A stretch of 64,000 bases of DNA from Rhizobiaceae bacterium (GCA_023953845.1 JAMLJC010000001.1:2800501-2864500), one strand, 5' to 3'. Counted from the stretch's first letter, positions 32,498-42,460 are shown. Translations and numbers: made by a program. Notes: a model not told the origin generated them from the sequence alone.

Positions 32498-34621
32498 ATG
32501 CGTTCAAACATCTTTTCCCGCGAGAAGCTGCGGTGCTCGACCGCGCTCGCGGCCGCTCTGGTGATTTCAGCGGCGGTGCCGGCATTCGCTCAGGAGGGCA
32601 ATACCGAAATCGTTCTCGAAGGCATCACGATCTATGGCGCGAAAGATGCGAACACGCTGAAGGACACGTCTTCGAGCGTCGGCGTCGTCACGGAACAGGC
32701 GATCCGCGACAACATGCTGCGCACTTTCCGCGACGCGTTCCGGCGGCTGGCGAACGTCATGGACGCCGACTGGAACGATGCCGGCTTCCTCATTCGCGGC
32801 GTGAATTCCGAGGGCTTCGTCCCGGGCGGCGCGCCGCTTGCCTCCGTCTATATCGACGGCGTCCAGCAGACGGTCTACGGCGCCCGTCGCGGCGCGCGCG
32901 GTCTCTGGGACGTCGAGCAGGTGGAAGTGTATCGCGGACCCCAGTCCACGCTGAGCGGCCGCGCCGCACTCGCCGGCGCCATCTACATCAAGACGAAGGA
33001 CCCGACCTTCGAGCGCTCTGCCGAGATGTCCGGCACGATCGGCAACAACGATCTCTGGAACACGGCCTTCATGGTCAACATGCCGGTGGTCCAGGATCAG
33101 CTCGCGGTACGGTTTGCCGGAGAGTTCGAGCGCTTCGACAGCGACCTGAACTATGAGAACTATGCCGGGTTCGACCGTTATGACGACCTGACCACCGCGG
33201 AATACTACAATTTGCGCGGAAAGGTTCTCTGGACGCCGGCCGAAATGCCGGGCACCCGCGCCCTCTTCAGCTACTCCTTCGCCCATGACCGGCCGACTAT
33301 CGACGACATTGCCGGACCCGGGCTGGGCTTCGACTTCGATGAACGCCGCGGCGATTTCAACGACCCCGTGTTCATGGAAGTGCGTTCGAGCGACGTCCAC
33401 AATGTCGGCCTCGAAGTCACGCATGAAATCTCCGATGCTTTGCGCTTCACCTCGCTGACCGGCTATACGCACACCTTCCTCGACCGGCCCTCGGTGAACG
33501 AGGGGACCGCCGGAGAGATCAACGTGCTCGCCGGCGATCGAATCGATGTTCTCGGCACCCAGGAGTTCCGGCTGAACTACGAAGTTGACCGGCTTTCATG
33601 GATCGCCGGCATCTATGGGTCCTATGAGGAAGTGGACTCCGCCTACGACCGCACCAGTTTCAGCTCCAGGAACGACATCAGCCGCTCCAGCGTCGAGACG
33701 GCCAACGCGGCGGTCTTCGGCGAGGTCACATATGAGTTCGTCCCTACCTGGAAGGCCACGCTCGGCGGCCGCGTCGACTATACCAGCGTCGATCAGACGG
33801 AGTTCTTCTCGCGCCAGCAGCCGCTTGGCGGCGCGACCCGGGTGATCACGGATTACGCGAGCAGCACGGACGACGTGAACTTCGTGCCGAAGATCGGCAT
33901 CTCGAAGGATTTCGGCGAGAACCAGACGGCCGGATTCGTCTTCTCGCAGGGCTTCCGCACCGGCGGGGGCGGCTTCGACCGGTCGGCGGGCGTCACCTAT
34001 ACCTACGAGCCGGAATGGGCCAGCAACTACGAACTCTTCTACAAGGGAAGTCTGCTCGACGATCGCCTGACCCTCAACGCCAATGTGTTCTACACGGACT
34101 TCTCCAACCAACAGGTGGAGATGCGGACCGATCCGCTCGATACGCTGTCCAACCGGATCGTGAACGCGGCTTCCGCGCACTCCTACGGTTTCGAGTTCGA
34201 GCCGAGCTTCGCGTTCACGGAACAGTTCACCGCCTTCGCCTCGGTCGGCTATGTCTATTCCCGCTTCGACGAGTTCGACGATGCGAATCTCGGGGACCTC
34301 AGCGGCCTGCCTTTTCCCGAGGCGCCGGAATGGAGCGTCGGCATCGGCGGCACGTATAATTTCCTCAACGGCATCTATGTCGGCGCGGACGCGAAATACA
34401 CCTCCAGCTATCTCGCCCGCTTCGGCACGCCTCCGCAGGACGAGATCGATTCGCGTGTGATCCTCAATGTTCAGGCCGGCTATCGCACGGAAAGCTGGGA
34501 GCTGAACGCGTTCGCCGAGAACCTGCTCGACGAGGAGTACTTCGTCTACAACGACAACGACATCGCCGCGACGCTCGGCAAGCGCCGCACATTCGGCGTG
34601 AACGTGAAGGCCAGGTTCTGA
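32498..34621 (+). CDS. TonB-dependent ferric-siderophore receptor
   Basis: 707 residues. A Sec signal peptide (ALAAALVISAAVPAFAQ) is followed by a TonB-box-like stretch EIVLEGITIYG, a plug domain (FRDAFRRLANVMDAD, GFLIRGVNSEGF, VEQVEVYRGPQSTLSGRAAL) and a 22-strand barrel ending in RRTFGVNVKARF with the terminal aromatic Phe. It imports a siderophore across the outer membrane. ATG 32498 is preceded by TTAGGGGA; the start at 32465 is upstream of the signal peptide. Iron genes and the IRO box support an iron ligand rather than vitamin B12. Confidence 0.93.
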   Translation: MRSNIFSREKLRCSTALAAALVISAAVPAFAQEGNTEIVLEGITIYGAKDANTLKDTSSSVGVVTEQAIRDNMLRTFRDAFRRLANVMDADWNDAGFLIRGVNSEGFVPGGAPLASVYIDGVQQTVYGARRGARGLWDVEQVEVYRGPQSTLSGRAALAGAIYIKTKDPTFERSAEMSGTIGNNDLWNTAFMVNMPVVQDQLAVRFAGEFERFDSDLNYENYAGFDRYDDLTTAEYYNLRGKVLWTPAEMPGTRALFSYSFAHDRPTIDDIAGPGLGFDFDERRGDFNDPVFMEVRSSDVHNVGLEVTHEISDALRFTSLTGYTHTFLDRPSVNEGTAGEINVLAGDRIDVLGTQEFRLNYEVDRLSWIAGIYGSYEEVDSAYDRTSFSSRNDISRSSVETANAAVFGEVTYEFVPTWKATLGGRVDYTSVDQTEFFSRQQPLGGATRVITDYASSTDDVNFVPKIGISKDFGENQTAGFVFSQGFRTGGGGFDRSAGVTYTYEPEWASNYELFYKGSLLDDRLTLNANVFYTDFSNQQVEMRTDPLDTLSNRIVNAASAHSYGFEFEPSFAFTEQFTAFASVGYVYSRFDEFDDANLGDLSGLPFPEAPEWSVGIGGTYNFLNGIYVGADAKYTSSYLARFGTPPQDEIDSRVILNVQAGYRTESWELNAFAENLLDEEYFVYNDNDIAATLGKRRTFGVNVKARF

Positions 34622-34691
34622 GGAAAGGTCCCGGCCAACCCGCTCGACGGGAGTCTTCCGGCCTGTAGCGACGCGATCAGGGACCCTTTCC
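34622..34691. terminator. Long imperfect hairpin between convergent genes
   Basis: GGAAAGGTCCC (34622-34632) pairs with GGGACCCTTTCC (34680-34691) with one bulged C, enclosing about 47 bases that can fold further. It lies right after the TonB receptor stop and before the convergent ATPase stop. No T run is present, so factor-independent termination is doubtful. Confidence 0.4.
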
Positions 34692-34716
34692 CGATCGCCG
34701 CGTCGTTTCCTTCCTG

Positions 34717-36846
34717 CTATTTCCTGGGTCGGTAGGTGAGCAGGCGAAGCGCGTTCGCGGTGACCAGCACGGTGGCGCCGGTGTCGGCCAGGATCGCCAT
34801 CCACAGCGTCGTCACGCCGAACAGCGTCGTGGCGAGAAAGACCATCTTGAGGCCGAGGGCGATCGCGATGTTCTGCCGGATGTTGCCCAGCGTCGCCTGA
34901 GACAGCGCAACCAGATCCGCGACGCCTCCCACGCGGTTCCCGAGCAGCGCCGCATCCGCCGTCTCCAGCGCGACGTCGGTTCCGCCTCCCATGGCGATGC
35001 CGACGGAAGCGGCGGCAAGCGCGGGCGCATCGTTGATGCCGTCGCCGACCATGGCGATCGGACCAAGGTCCTTGAGCCTGCCGATCTCCGCCAGCTTCGC
35101 ATCCGGCAGGAGTTCTCCGCGCGCTTCCAGCCCGAGCCTTGCGCCGATGGAGTTCGCGGTGCGCTGATTGTCGCCCGAGAGCATGAGGACGTTGACGCCG
35201 CGATCCTTCAGCCGCCGCACGCCTTCCACGGCATCGTCGCGCGGTTCGTCGCGCAGCGCGATCAGACCTTCGATGGTCTTGTCCGCCATAAGCACCACGA
35301 CGGTCTTGCCTTCGCTTTCCAGGGCCAGGATGCGCTCGCCGACATCCGCAGGAACATCGGCCGCCTCGGCTGCATGGCGCGGAGAGCCGACCGATGCGAA
35401 GCCCGACTTCAGCCGCGCCGTCACCGCCTTGCCGGGAACCGCGATGCCGCCGCCGAAGACCTGCGGAAGTTCAAGCGCACGCTCCGTTGCGGCTTCGACG
35501 ATCGAGACGCCAAGCGGATGGCTGACGTTCTTCTCCACCGCCGCCGCCCTGGCGAGCACATCGTCTTCCGATCCGACGAGCGCGACGACATCGGTCACCC
35601 TGGGATGGCCGCGCGTCAGCGTGCCAGTCTTGTCGAAGGCGACCGTAGCGACCTTGCCAAGCGCTTCCAGAGCCGCGCCGCCCTTGATGAGAAGACCCTG
35701 TCGCGCGCCGGCCGCCAGTCCCGATGCGATCGCCGCCGGAGTCGAGATGACCAGCGCACACGGACAGGCGATGAGCAGTGTCGCAAGGCCGCGATAGATC
35801 CAGGTCATCCAGTCGCCGTCGAAAGCGAGCGGCGGAATAAGGATCACCAGCGCCGCCACCACCATCGCGCCCGGCGTGTACCACCGCGAGAAGCGGTCGA
35901 TCATCCGCGCCGTCGGCGCCTTCGATTCCTGCGCCTCCTCGACCATGTGAATGATGCGCGCGATCGTGTTGTCGGCGGCGACATGGGTGATCCTGACCCG
36001 CAATTCGCCATTGGCGTTGATCGAGCCGGCGAAGACCCTGGCCCCGGCCTCCTTGAGCACGGGAACGGACTCGCCCGTCACCGGCGCCTCGTTCACCTCC
36101 GACGAACCGCTCTCGACGATCCCGTCGGACGGAACCCTGTCGCCCGGCCGCACGACGACGCGATCGTCGACCGCAAGCGCCTCGACGGGCACGCTTTCGG
36201 TCTGTCCGGAACCGGTGACCCGCAACGCCCGCCGCGGCACGAGGTCGATCAGCGCCTCTATGCCCGCCCGCGCCCGTCCCGCCGCCACTGTCTCCAGAAG
36301 CTCGCCAATGGCGAACAGGAAAACGACGACGGCGGCTTCCTCCGCCTCGCCGATGGCGATGGCCCCGAGCGCGGCGATGGACATCAGGGTCTCGATGGTG
36401 AAGGGAGAGCCTTCCAGCGCGCCGACGACCGCCCGGCGCGCGAAGGGAACGACGCTGGCCAGGGCGGCAGCCGCGAAAAGCCACGTGTCCCATTCGGGCA
36501 GGAAGAGGGCGGCCACGAAGGCCGCCGCGAACAAGGCTCCCGTCAGGAAGACGAGTCGCGCCTTCGCGCCTTTCCACCAGGGTTCTCTGGTCCGCTTCGC
36601 AGGCAAGGGCTGCTTCGAGCCCGGCGCCGGCCCGGAAGGTTGATACCCGAGCGCGCGTACCTTGTCCTCGATGATGCGAAGCGAGGTCCTGTCCTCGTCG
36701 ACCTTCAGCGCAAGCGTGCCGGCGGTATAGCTGACATCGATCTCGCTCACGCCCGGCAGGCGCTGCATGGCGGTTTCGATCTTCAGCGCGCATGCCGCGC
36801 AGTCCATGCCTTCTATCTGCAGTCTGATCCGGGTTGCGGCGGTCAT
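34717..36846 (-). CDS. Heavy-metal P1B-type ATPase (Zn/Cd/Pb exporter, ZntA-like)
   Basis: 709 residues. An N-terminal HMA domain carries GMDCAAC. Eight membrane helices include the metal-site CPC in LLIACPCALVIST. Catalytic elements are DKTGTLT (phosphorylated Asp), TGES of the actuator, the HP motif in NVSHPLGVSI and GDGINDAPAL. CPC plus divergence from a MerR gene with ZntR/CadR-like cysteines favours the Zn2+/Cd2+/Pb2+ class (P1B-2) over copper. It pumps metal out of the cytoplasm. Transcription probably starts near 36875 from the promoter at 36882-36912. Confidence 0.92.
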   Translation of the reverse strand: MTAATRIRLQIEGMDCAACALKIETAMQRLPGVSEIDVSYTAGTLALKVDEDRTSLRIIEDKVRALGYQPSGPAPGSKQPLPAKRTREPWWKGAKARLVFLTGALFAAAFVAALFLPEWDTWLFAAAALASVVPFARRAVVGALEGSPFTIETLMSIAALGAIAIGEAEEAAVVVFLFAIGELLETVAAGRARAGIEALIDLVPRRALRVTGSGQTESVPVEALAVDDRVVVRPGDRVPSDGIVESGSSEVNEAPVTGESVPVLKEAGARVFAGSINANGELRVRITHVAADNTIARIIHMVEEAQESKAPTARMIDRFSRWYTPGAMVVAALVILIPPLAFDGDWMTWIYRGLATLLIACPCALVISTPAAIASGLAAGARQGLLIKGGAALEALGKVATVAFDKTGTLTRGHPRVTDVVALVGSEDDVLARAAAVEKNVSHPLGVSIVEAATERALELPQVFGGGIAVPGKAVTARLKSGFASVGSPRHAAEAADVPADVGERILALESEGKTVVVLMADKTIEGLIALRDEPRDDAVEGVRRLKDRGVNVLMLSGDNQRTANSIGARLGLEARGELLPDAKLAEIGRLKDLGPIAMVGDGINDAPALAAASVGIAMGGGTDVALETADAALLGNRVGGVADLVALSQATLGNIRQNIAIALGLKMVFLATTLFGVTTLWMAILADTGATVLVTANALRLLTYRPRK

Positions 36847-36881
36847 TGTCTCATCACCTCGACATTCGGGACGTGACCACC

Positions 36882-36912
36882 TAGCTAGGGGCTGTAGTCA
36901 CTACAGGGTCAA
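36882..36912 (-). promoter_or_regulatory. MerR-type promoter/operator for the metal ATPase
   Basis: On the minus strand TTGACC (36912-36907) and TAGCTA (36887-36882) are separated by 19 bases instead of 17. The spacer contains a dyad CTGTAG-TGA-CTACAG (36906-36892). This over-long spacer with a central dyad is the signature of promoters that MerR proteins untwist when metal is bound, and it resembles the E. coli zntA promoter. Confidence 0.85.
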
Positions 36913-36921
36913 GCGACGAAC

Positions 36922-37335
36922 ATGAAAATTCTGACGATCGGTCATCTCGCCCGCGAGACGGGCACGAAGGTCGAGACGATCCGCTTCTACGAGAAATCAG
37001 GATTGTTGCCCGCGCCGTCGCGAACGGATGGCAACTACCGTTCCTACGACGAGGCGCATCTCAACCGGCTGAGCTTCATTCGGCGGGCGCGCGAGCTTGG
37101 TTTCTCGCTCGATCAGGTCCGGGCTCTTCTGACTTTGTCCGACGACCGCGGCCAGCCCTGCGCCGCTGTCGACACGATCGCCACGGAGCATCGCGCCGAG
37201 GTGGAACGGAAAATCGCCGACCTGCAATCCCTGAAGGCCGAGCTCGACAGGATGATCGACCAGTGCGGATGCGGCGTCGTCGCCGACTGCCGCATCATCG
37301 AATCCCTGTCGCCCCGGCGCAAAGCCATGAACTGA
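36922..37335 (+). CDS. MerR-family metal-responsive regulator (ZntR/CadR-like)
   Basis: 137 residues. The N-terminal winged helix starts ILTIGHLARETGTKVETIRF and continues RFYEKSGLLPAPSRT; a dimerisation helix follows. Metal-binding cysteines occur in GQPCAAVDT, DQCGCGV and ADCRIIE, close to the ZntR/CadR/PbrR pattern. It should activate the divergent ATPase gene on Zn, Cd or Pb stress. ATG 36922 is ten bases after the promoter element of the ATPase, so it likely also represses itself. Confidence 0.9.
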   Translation: MKILTIGHLARETGTKVETIRFYEKSGLLPAPSRTDGNYRSYDEAHLNRLSFIRRARELGFSLDQVRALLTLSDDRGQPCAAVDTIATEHRAEVERKIADLQSLKAELDRMIDQCGCGVVADCRIIESLSPRRKAMN

Positions 37336-37353
37336 TCCGGCGTCCGGTTTCCG

Positions 37354-37803
37354 TCATCGCACGACCAGCACCGGAACGGAGCTATGAGCCAGCACCTCCG
37401 ACGTCTGGCTGCCGAGGATGAGGCGACCGAGTCCACGGCGCCCATGCGAAGCCATGACGATCAGGCTGCAGTCCTTCGCCTTCGCCGTGGCGACAATGGC
37501 TTCGGCAGGCTGGGCATCGGGGACGTGGAGCACGGCTGCTTCGACGCCGAGCTTGTCGGCCGCTTCCTTGACCGGTTTCAGAATGCCGTCGGCATGTTCC
37601 TTCTGCACGTTTTCGTAGCGGTCGACGTCGGATTTCGTCGGCACCCAGCCGAGCCCGCTCGGACTTGCGGTAAATGGAAACGGCTCGGTGACGGTCATCA
37701 GAGTGACCCTGGCGCCCAGGTTCTTCGCCAGGGAAAGGCCATGGTCGACGCCCTTCTGGGCGGTTTCCGATCCGTCCGTGGAAATCAGTATATGTTTGTA
37801 CAC
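37354..37803 (-). CDS. Universal stress protein (UspA family)
   Basis: 149 residues: KHILISTDGSETAQKGVDH at the start and the ATP-binding motif SHGRRGLGRLILGSQTSEVL followed by SVPVLVVR at the end. This is a single-domain, ATP-binding Usp. It is divergent from the acetate kinase-PduL gene and shares the intergenic region containing an FNR/FixK-type box, which suggests induction under low oxygen. Confidence 0.92.
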   Translation of the reverse strand: MYKHILISTDGSETAQKGVDHGLSLAKNLGARVTLMTVTEPFPFTASPSGLGWVPTKSDVDRYENVQKEHADGILKPVKEAADKLGVEAAVLHVPDAQPAEAIVATAKAKDCSLIVMASHGRRGLGRLILGSQTSEVLAHSSVPVLVVR

Positions 37804-37928
37804 GATCCTCTCCTCTGCCGTCCTGTGCGCTGCGTCGCGCCATCATGCGCAACGATCAGACATGTTTCGAAATCGCGCAAGCATCCTTTGCCGTGCGACA
37901 TGGCTATCCTGACGGCCGTCTTCCGAAC

Positions 37929-37942
37929 TTGATCGAGGTCAA
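37929..37942. promoter_or_regulatory. FNR/FixK-type box
   Basis: TTGATCGAGGTCAA fits the TTGA(T/C)-N4-(A/G)TCAA pattern of FNR/FixK/Anr sites. It lies 78 bases before the acetate kinase ATG (38020) and 126 bases upstream of the Usp ATG (37803), between the two divergent genes, and could control either. Confidence 0.6.
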
Positions 37943-38019
37943 GGGTGGCGGTTATTGCTCGCGCTTCGGTATGATCATCAACGACGGCAAGCTGAGGCCG
38001 GGCACAGAATCGGGGCAAG

Positions 38020-39819
38020 ATGCAGATACTCGTGTTCAATGCAGGCAGCTCCAGTCTCAAGTTCGGGGTCTTCCGCCTTGATGAAGAGATGAAGGAGATC
38101 TTCAAGGGCTCCTACGACCGCTTTCGTGACGGCGGATGCGACTTCCGCTTTCGCAAGGACGAGATCGACGAGCGGGGCAGGGCGGAGCATGCCGACATAG
38201 GCGCAGCGATCGCCGCGATACCGGCGGTGCTGGAGCGCTTCGGGCTGGACGAAATCGACGCGATCGGTCACAGGGTCGCGCATGGCGGCGGCAAATTTCC
38301 CGCGCCGGCTGTCCTCGACGACGCGACCGTTGCAGAGATCGAGACACTTACCCCTCTCGCTCCCCTCCATAATCCGGCGAATCTCACGGCCGTGCGCTTC
38401 TGCCGCTCGCTGTGGCCCGAGCTCGCGCAGGTGGCCGTTTTCGACACGTCCTTCCATCTGACGAATCCACCTTTCGCGACCACCTACGCCGTGCCGAAGT
38501 CATGGCGCGACGCCGGGCTTCGCCGCTACGGCTTCCATGGCACCTCGCACAAATACGTCGCGCTTCGGGCCGCCGAGGAGATCGGCCGCCCGCTGGCGGA
38601 CCTCCAGATCGTGAGCGTGCATCTCGGCAACGGCGCAAGCGTCTGCGCGATCAACCGGGGCAGGAGCCTCGACAGCTCCATGGGCATGACCCCGCTGGAA
38701 GGCCTGGTCATGGGAACGCGCTCCGGGGATGTCGATCCCGGAGCATTCGGCTTCCTCAACCGGCAATTCGGGCTTTCGGTCGCGGACATCGAGACCGCGC
38801 TTTACAACGACAGCGGCCTGAAAGGGCTGACCGGCTCCTCCGACATGCGCGATCTGGAAGACATGGCCGCCAAGGGCGACCCCGACGCGCAACTCGCCAT
38901 AGAGATCTACGCCTACAGGGCCCGCAAATATATCGGCGCCTACGCCGCGGCGATGGGCGGGCTCGACGCCGTCGTCTTCACCGGCGGCATCGGCGAGAAT
39001 TCACCATCGATGCGGCGGCGCATCTGCGACGGGCTGGACTTCATGGGCCTGCAACTCGACCACGATCGCAACCAGTCTCTCGATCTCGGCAATCACGCCG
39101 CGCCGCAGATACAGGCCTACGGGTCGCGCGTGCGGGTGTTCGTCACCGAGACCGCCGAGCAGCTCATGATCGCGCGCGAGACCGCCGCCGCGCTTGCGAG
39201 ACCGGAGCCGGTCGCCGAGCCTATTCCGATTGCGGTTTCGGCGCGGCATGTTCACCTGTCACGGGATGCCGTGGACGTTCTTTTCGGGAAGGACCATGTG
39301 CTGAAGCCGATGCACCCGCTGCGGCAGCCCGGCCATTGGGCGGCGGAGGAGCGGGTGACGCTCGAAGGTCCCAAAGGCATGCTGGAACGTGTCGCGATCC
39401 TCGGCCCCTTGCGTTCGCGCACGCAGATAGAAGTATCCCGGACCGACAGTTTCGCGCTCGGCATCGACGTGCCGGTTCGCGACAGCGGCAAACTGGATGG
39501 AACGCCAATCGTCACCATCGTCGGGCCCGCAGGCAGCGTCACCACCGACGGGCTGATCGTCGCGGCGCGTCACATCCACACCAATCCGGAGGACGCTGCC
39601 CGGCTCGGGCTCGAAGACGGCGAATTCGTCGACGTCCATGTCGGCGACGAGCACAGGGGCCTGACATTCGCGCGTACGCTGGTGCGCGTCGCGAAAGGCT
39701 CGTTCACCGAGATGCACATAGACACCGACGAAGCGAATGCCGCCGGCATCGGCATTGGCGGCGAGGGTGAGATCGTGCCCGACAAGGTGGCGTCGGTCCG
39801 CCCCAGGGTTTCGGGCTGA
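38020..39819 (+). CDS. ackA: Acetate kinase fused to PduL-type phosphotransacetylase
   Basis: 599 residues with two enzyme domains. Residues about 1-393 are a complete acetate/propionate kinase: FNAGSSSLKFG, HRVAHGG, DTSFH, RYGFHGTSHKY, HLGNGAS, GTRSGDVDP and FTGGIGEN. Residues about 405-590 match PduL: SARHVHLS and AARHIHTNPEDA (metal-binding HxH pairs at about 410 and 518), LGPLRSRTQIEVSRTD and PVRDSGKLDGTP. The fusion could interconvert acetyl-CoA, acetyl phosphate and acetate plus ATP in one protein. The convergent phosphoketolase gene supplies acetyl phosphate. No encapsulation peptide for a microcompartment is evident. ATG 38020 begins the first kinase motif. Confidence 0.92.
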   Translation: MQILVFNAGSSSLKFGVFRLDEEMKEIFKGSYDRFRDGGCDFRFRKDEIDERGRAEHADIGAAIAAIPAVLERFGLDEIDAIGHRVAHGGGKFPAPAVLDDATVAEIETLTPLAPLHNPANLTAVRFCRSLWPELAQVAVFDTSFHLTNPPFATTYAVPKSWRDAGLRRYGFHGTSHKYVALRAAEEIGRPLADLQIVSVHLGNGASVCAINRGRSLDSSMGMTPLEGLVMGTRSGDVDPGAFGFLNRQFGLSVADIETALYNDSGLKGLTGSSDMRDLEDMAAKGDPDAQLAIEIYAYRARKYIGAYAAAMGGLDAVVFTGGIGENSPSMRRRICDGLDFMGLQLDHDRNQSLDLGNHAAPQIQAYGSRVRVFVTETAEQLMIARETAAALARPEPVAEPIPIAVSARHVHLSRDAVDVLFGKDHVLKPMHPLRQPGHWAAEERVTLEGPKGMLERVAILGPLRSRTQIEVSRTDSFALGIDVPVRDSGKLDGTPIVTIVGPAGSVTTDGLIVAARHIHTNPEDAARLGLEDGEFVDVHVGDEHRGLTFARTLVRVAKGSFTEMHIDTDEANAAGIGIGGEGEIVPDKVASVRPRVSG

Positions 39820-39839
39820 AAGGACCGGAAACCGCCGCG

Positions 39840-42212
39840 TCAGGATTTTCCGGGCCATTTCCAGTCGCGGATTTCGGGCAGGTCTTCGCCATGCTCGCAG
39901 ACATATGATTTGTGTTCGCGCAGCCTCTCCTCCAGCGACGTCTTCAGCGCGGCGGAGCGCTCGGCAAAGGCCGGCAAACGCCGGATCGCGGCCAGCGCGA
40001 GGTTGAAGCGGTCGAGCTGGTTCATCACTGCCATGTCGAAGGGCGTCGTGGTGGTTCCCTCCTCGCGAAAGCCATGGACATGCAGATTGTCATGGTTGTT
40101 GCGCCGGTAAGTCAGCCGGTGAATGAGGTACGGATAGCCGTGATAGGCGAAGATCACCGGCCGGTCCTTCGTGAACATCCGGTCGAAGACGTCGTCGGTG
40201 AAGCCGTGCGGATGCTCCGTATGCGATTGCAGGGTCATCAGATCGACCACGTTGACCACCCTGATCTTCAGTTCGGGTAACGCCGAATGCAGTATGTCGA
40301 CGGCAGCGAGCGTCTCCATGGTCGGCACGTCGCCCGCGCATGCCATGACGAGGTCGGGCTCTTCCGCCGCAGCGCAGGTGCAGGCCCATTCCCAGATGCC
40401 GGCGCCCGCCTTGCAATGTTCCTCCGCTTCGTCTGCCGTCAGCCACTGGAGCTGCGGCTGCTTGCCCGCAGTAATGACGTTGATGCGGTTCCATGTTCTG
40501 AGGCAGTGGTCGGTCACCCATAGCAGGGTGTTGGCGTCCGGCGGGAAGTAGAGGCGCACCGTGTCGGCCTTCTTGTTGGCGACAAAGTCGGCGAATCCCG
40601 GGTCCTGATGGCTGAAGCCATTGTGGTCCTGCCGCCAGACATGCGACGTCAGCAGGTAGTTGAGCGAAGCGATCGGCTTTCGCCAGGGCAGTTCCGAGGC
40701 GGTCTTCAGCCACTTTGCATGCTGGTTCACCATCGAATCGACGATGTGGATGAAGGCTTCGTAGCAGGAAAACAGCCCGTGCCGGCCGGTGAGCAGGTAG
40801 CCTTCCAGCCAGCCCTGGCACAGATGCTCCGACAGCACCTCCATGACGCGTCCCTCGCGGGCGAGATGCTCGTCATAGGGTTCGATCTTCTCCATCCAGA
40901 CGCGATCGGTGACGTCGAAGACGGCGTCCAGACGGTTCGAGGCGGTCTCGTCCGGTCCCATCAGTCGAAAATTTCTTGTCTCGGCGTTGAGCCTGATGAC
41001 GTCGCGCAGATAGGCGCCCATGGCCCGCGTGGCTTCGCCGACAGTGGTGCCTGGGCCATGGACGGCGAGAGCGAAGCTCTTCCAGTCTGGCAGGACGAGG
41101 TTCTTGCCGAGCATGCCGCCATTGGCGTGAGGCAGCGCGCCCATGCGCTTCCGGCCCTCAGGCGCGAGCGCCGCCAGTTCGGGAAGCAGCTTGCCGTTTG
41201 CGTCGAACAGTTCCTGCGGCCTGTAGCTTCGCATCCAGTCTTCGAGAATCTGCCGGTGCGCGGCATCGCCCCGCGCGTTGGACACCGGCACCTGATGGGA
41301 CCGCCAGAAATCCTCGACCTTCTTCCCGTCGACCTCCTTAGGTCCCGTCCAGCCCTTCGGGCTGCGCAGCACGATCATCGGTCAGCGCGGCCGTCCGCCG
41401 TCCCGATCGTTTCTCCGGGCGTCTTTCTGGATGGCGTGAATGCGATCGAAAGCCTGGTCGAAGGCGGTCGCCATGGTTTCGTGCATGGCGAAAGGCTCGT
41501 GGCCTTCCACGAAGATCGGCTCATATCCATAGCCGACAAAGAGGCTGCGCAGTTCATCGTCGTCCATCCGCGCCAGCACGGTCGGATTGGCGATCTTGTA
41601 GCCGTTGAGATGCAGGATCGGCAGCACCGCCCCGTCGATCTTCGGGTTGAGGAACTTGTTCGAGTGCCACGCGGCCGCCAGCGGACCGGTCTCGGCCTCG
41701 CCGTCCCCGACGACGCAGGCGACGACGAGATCGGGATTGTCGAAGGCCGCTCCGAAGGCATGGACCAGCGCGTAGCCGAGTTCACCGCCCTCGTGAATGG
41801 AGCCCGGCGTTTCGGGCGCGACATGGCTCGGCACGCCGCCGGGAAAGGAGAACTGCTTGAACAGTTTCTTCATCCCCGCGGCGTCCCGGCCAATTTCGGG
41901 GTAGATTTCGCTGTAGCTGCCTTCGAGCCAGGTGTTGGCGACCATGGCCGGGCCGCCATGTCCGGGTCCGCATATGTAGAGCACGTCGACGTCGCGTGCC
42001 CTGATGATGCGGTTCAGATGGACGTAGATGAAGTTCAGTCCGGGCGTCGTGCCCCAGTGCCCGAGAAGCCTTGGCTTGACATGCTCGGCCTTCAGGGGTT
42101 CGGCGAGCAGCGGATTGTCCATGAGATAGATCTGACCGACGGACACGTAGTTGGCCGCACGCCAGTACCGGTCGAGAAGGGTGAACTGACGGTTCGGGGT
42201 CGCCTCGGACAT
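39840..42212 (-). pseudogene. xfp: Phosphoketolase (Xfp) interrupted by one in-frame TGA
   Basis: Two frames in the same phase make one 790-codon phosphoketolase, the full family length. The N-terminal part (ATG 42212, with AGGA upstream) contains the TPP region HWGTTPGLNFIY, GPGHGGPAMVANTW and CVVGDGEAETGP. The C-terminal part contains RSPKGWTGPKEVDGKKVE, SHQVPVSN and SCYEAFIHIVDSM. They are separated only by TGA at 41384-41382 (codon 277) within RPR-stop-PMIVLRSP, where the family has Trp (RPRWPMIVLR). Either a TGG-to-TGA nonsense mutation, a sequencing error or readthrough explains this. If functional, it cleaves xylulose-5-P/fructose-6-P to acetyl phosphate. Confidence 0.88.
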
Positions 42213-42460
42213 AGCGTTTTTCCTTTTTCCATCTGCGGCGGATGACGCCACTGCGCGGCGGCGCGTTCATGGCAGATATCCGGCCGATGGCCGGAGCTTT
42301 TGACGGGTTCGATTCGCCGGCCTCGCGAAGAGCGTTCCGGAAATCCTTCTTGCCATGCGGCTTTCGAGCCGGGCACCGCTGTCAGGATGGCATATCTTTG
42401 CGGACGCGGTCCACATGGTCGTCGATTGACATCCGCACGGGTCGATGTCCGAACGGAACA

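Noticed and set aside
41382..41384. TGA in phosphoketolase as a selenocysteine codon
   Set aside because: Homologs have Trp, not Cys or Sec, at this site, and no SECIS-like hairpin is evident immediately downstream.
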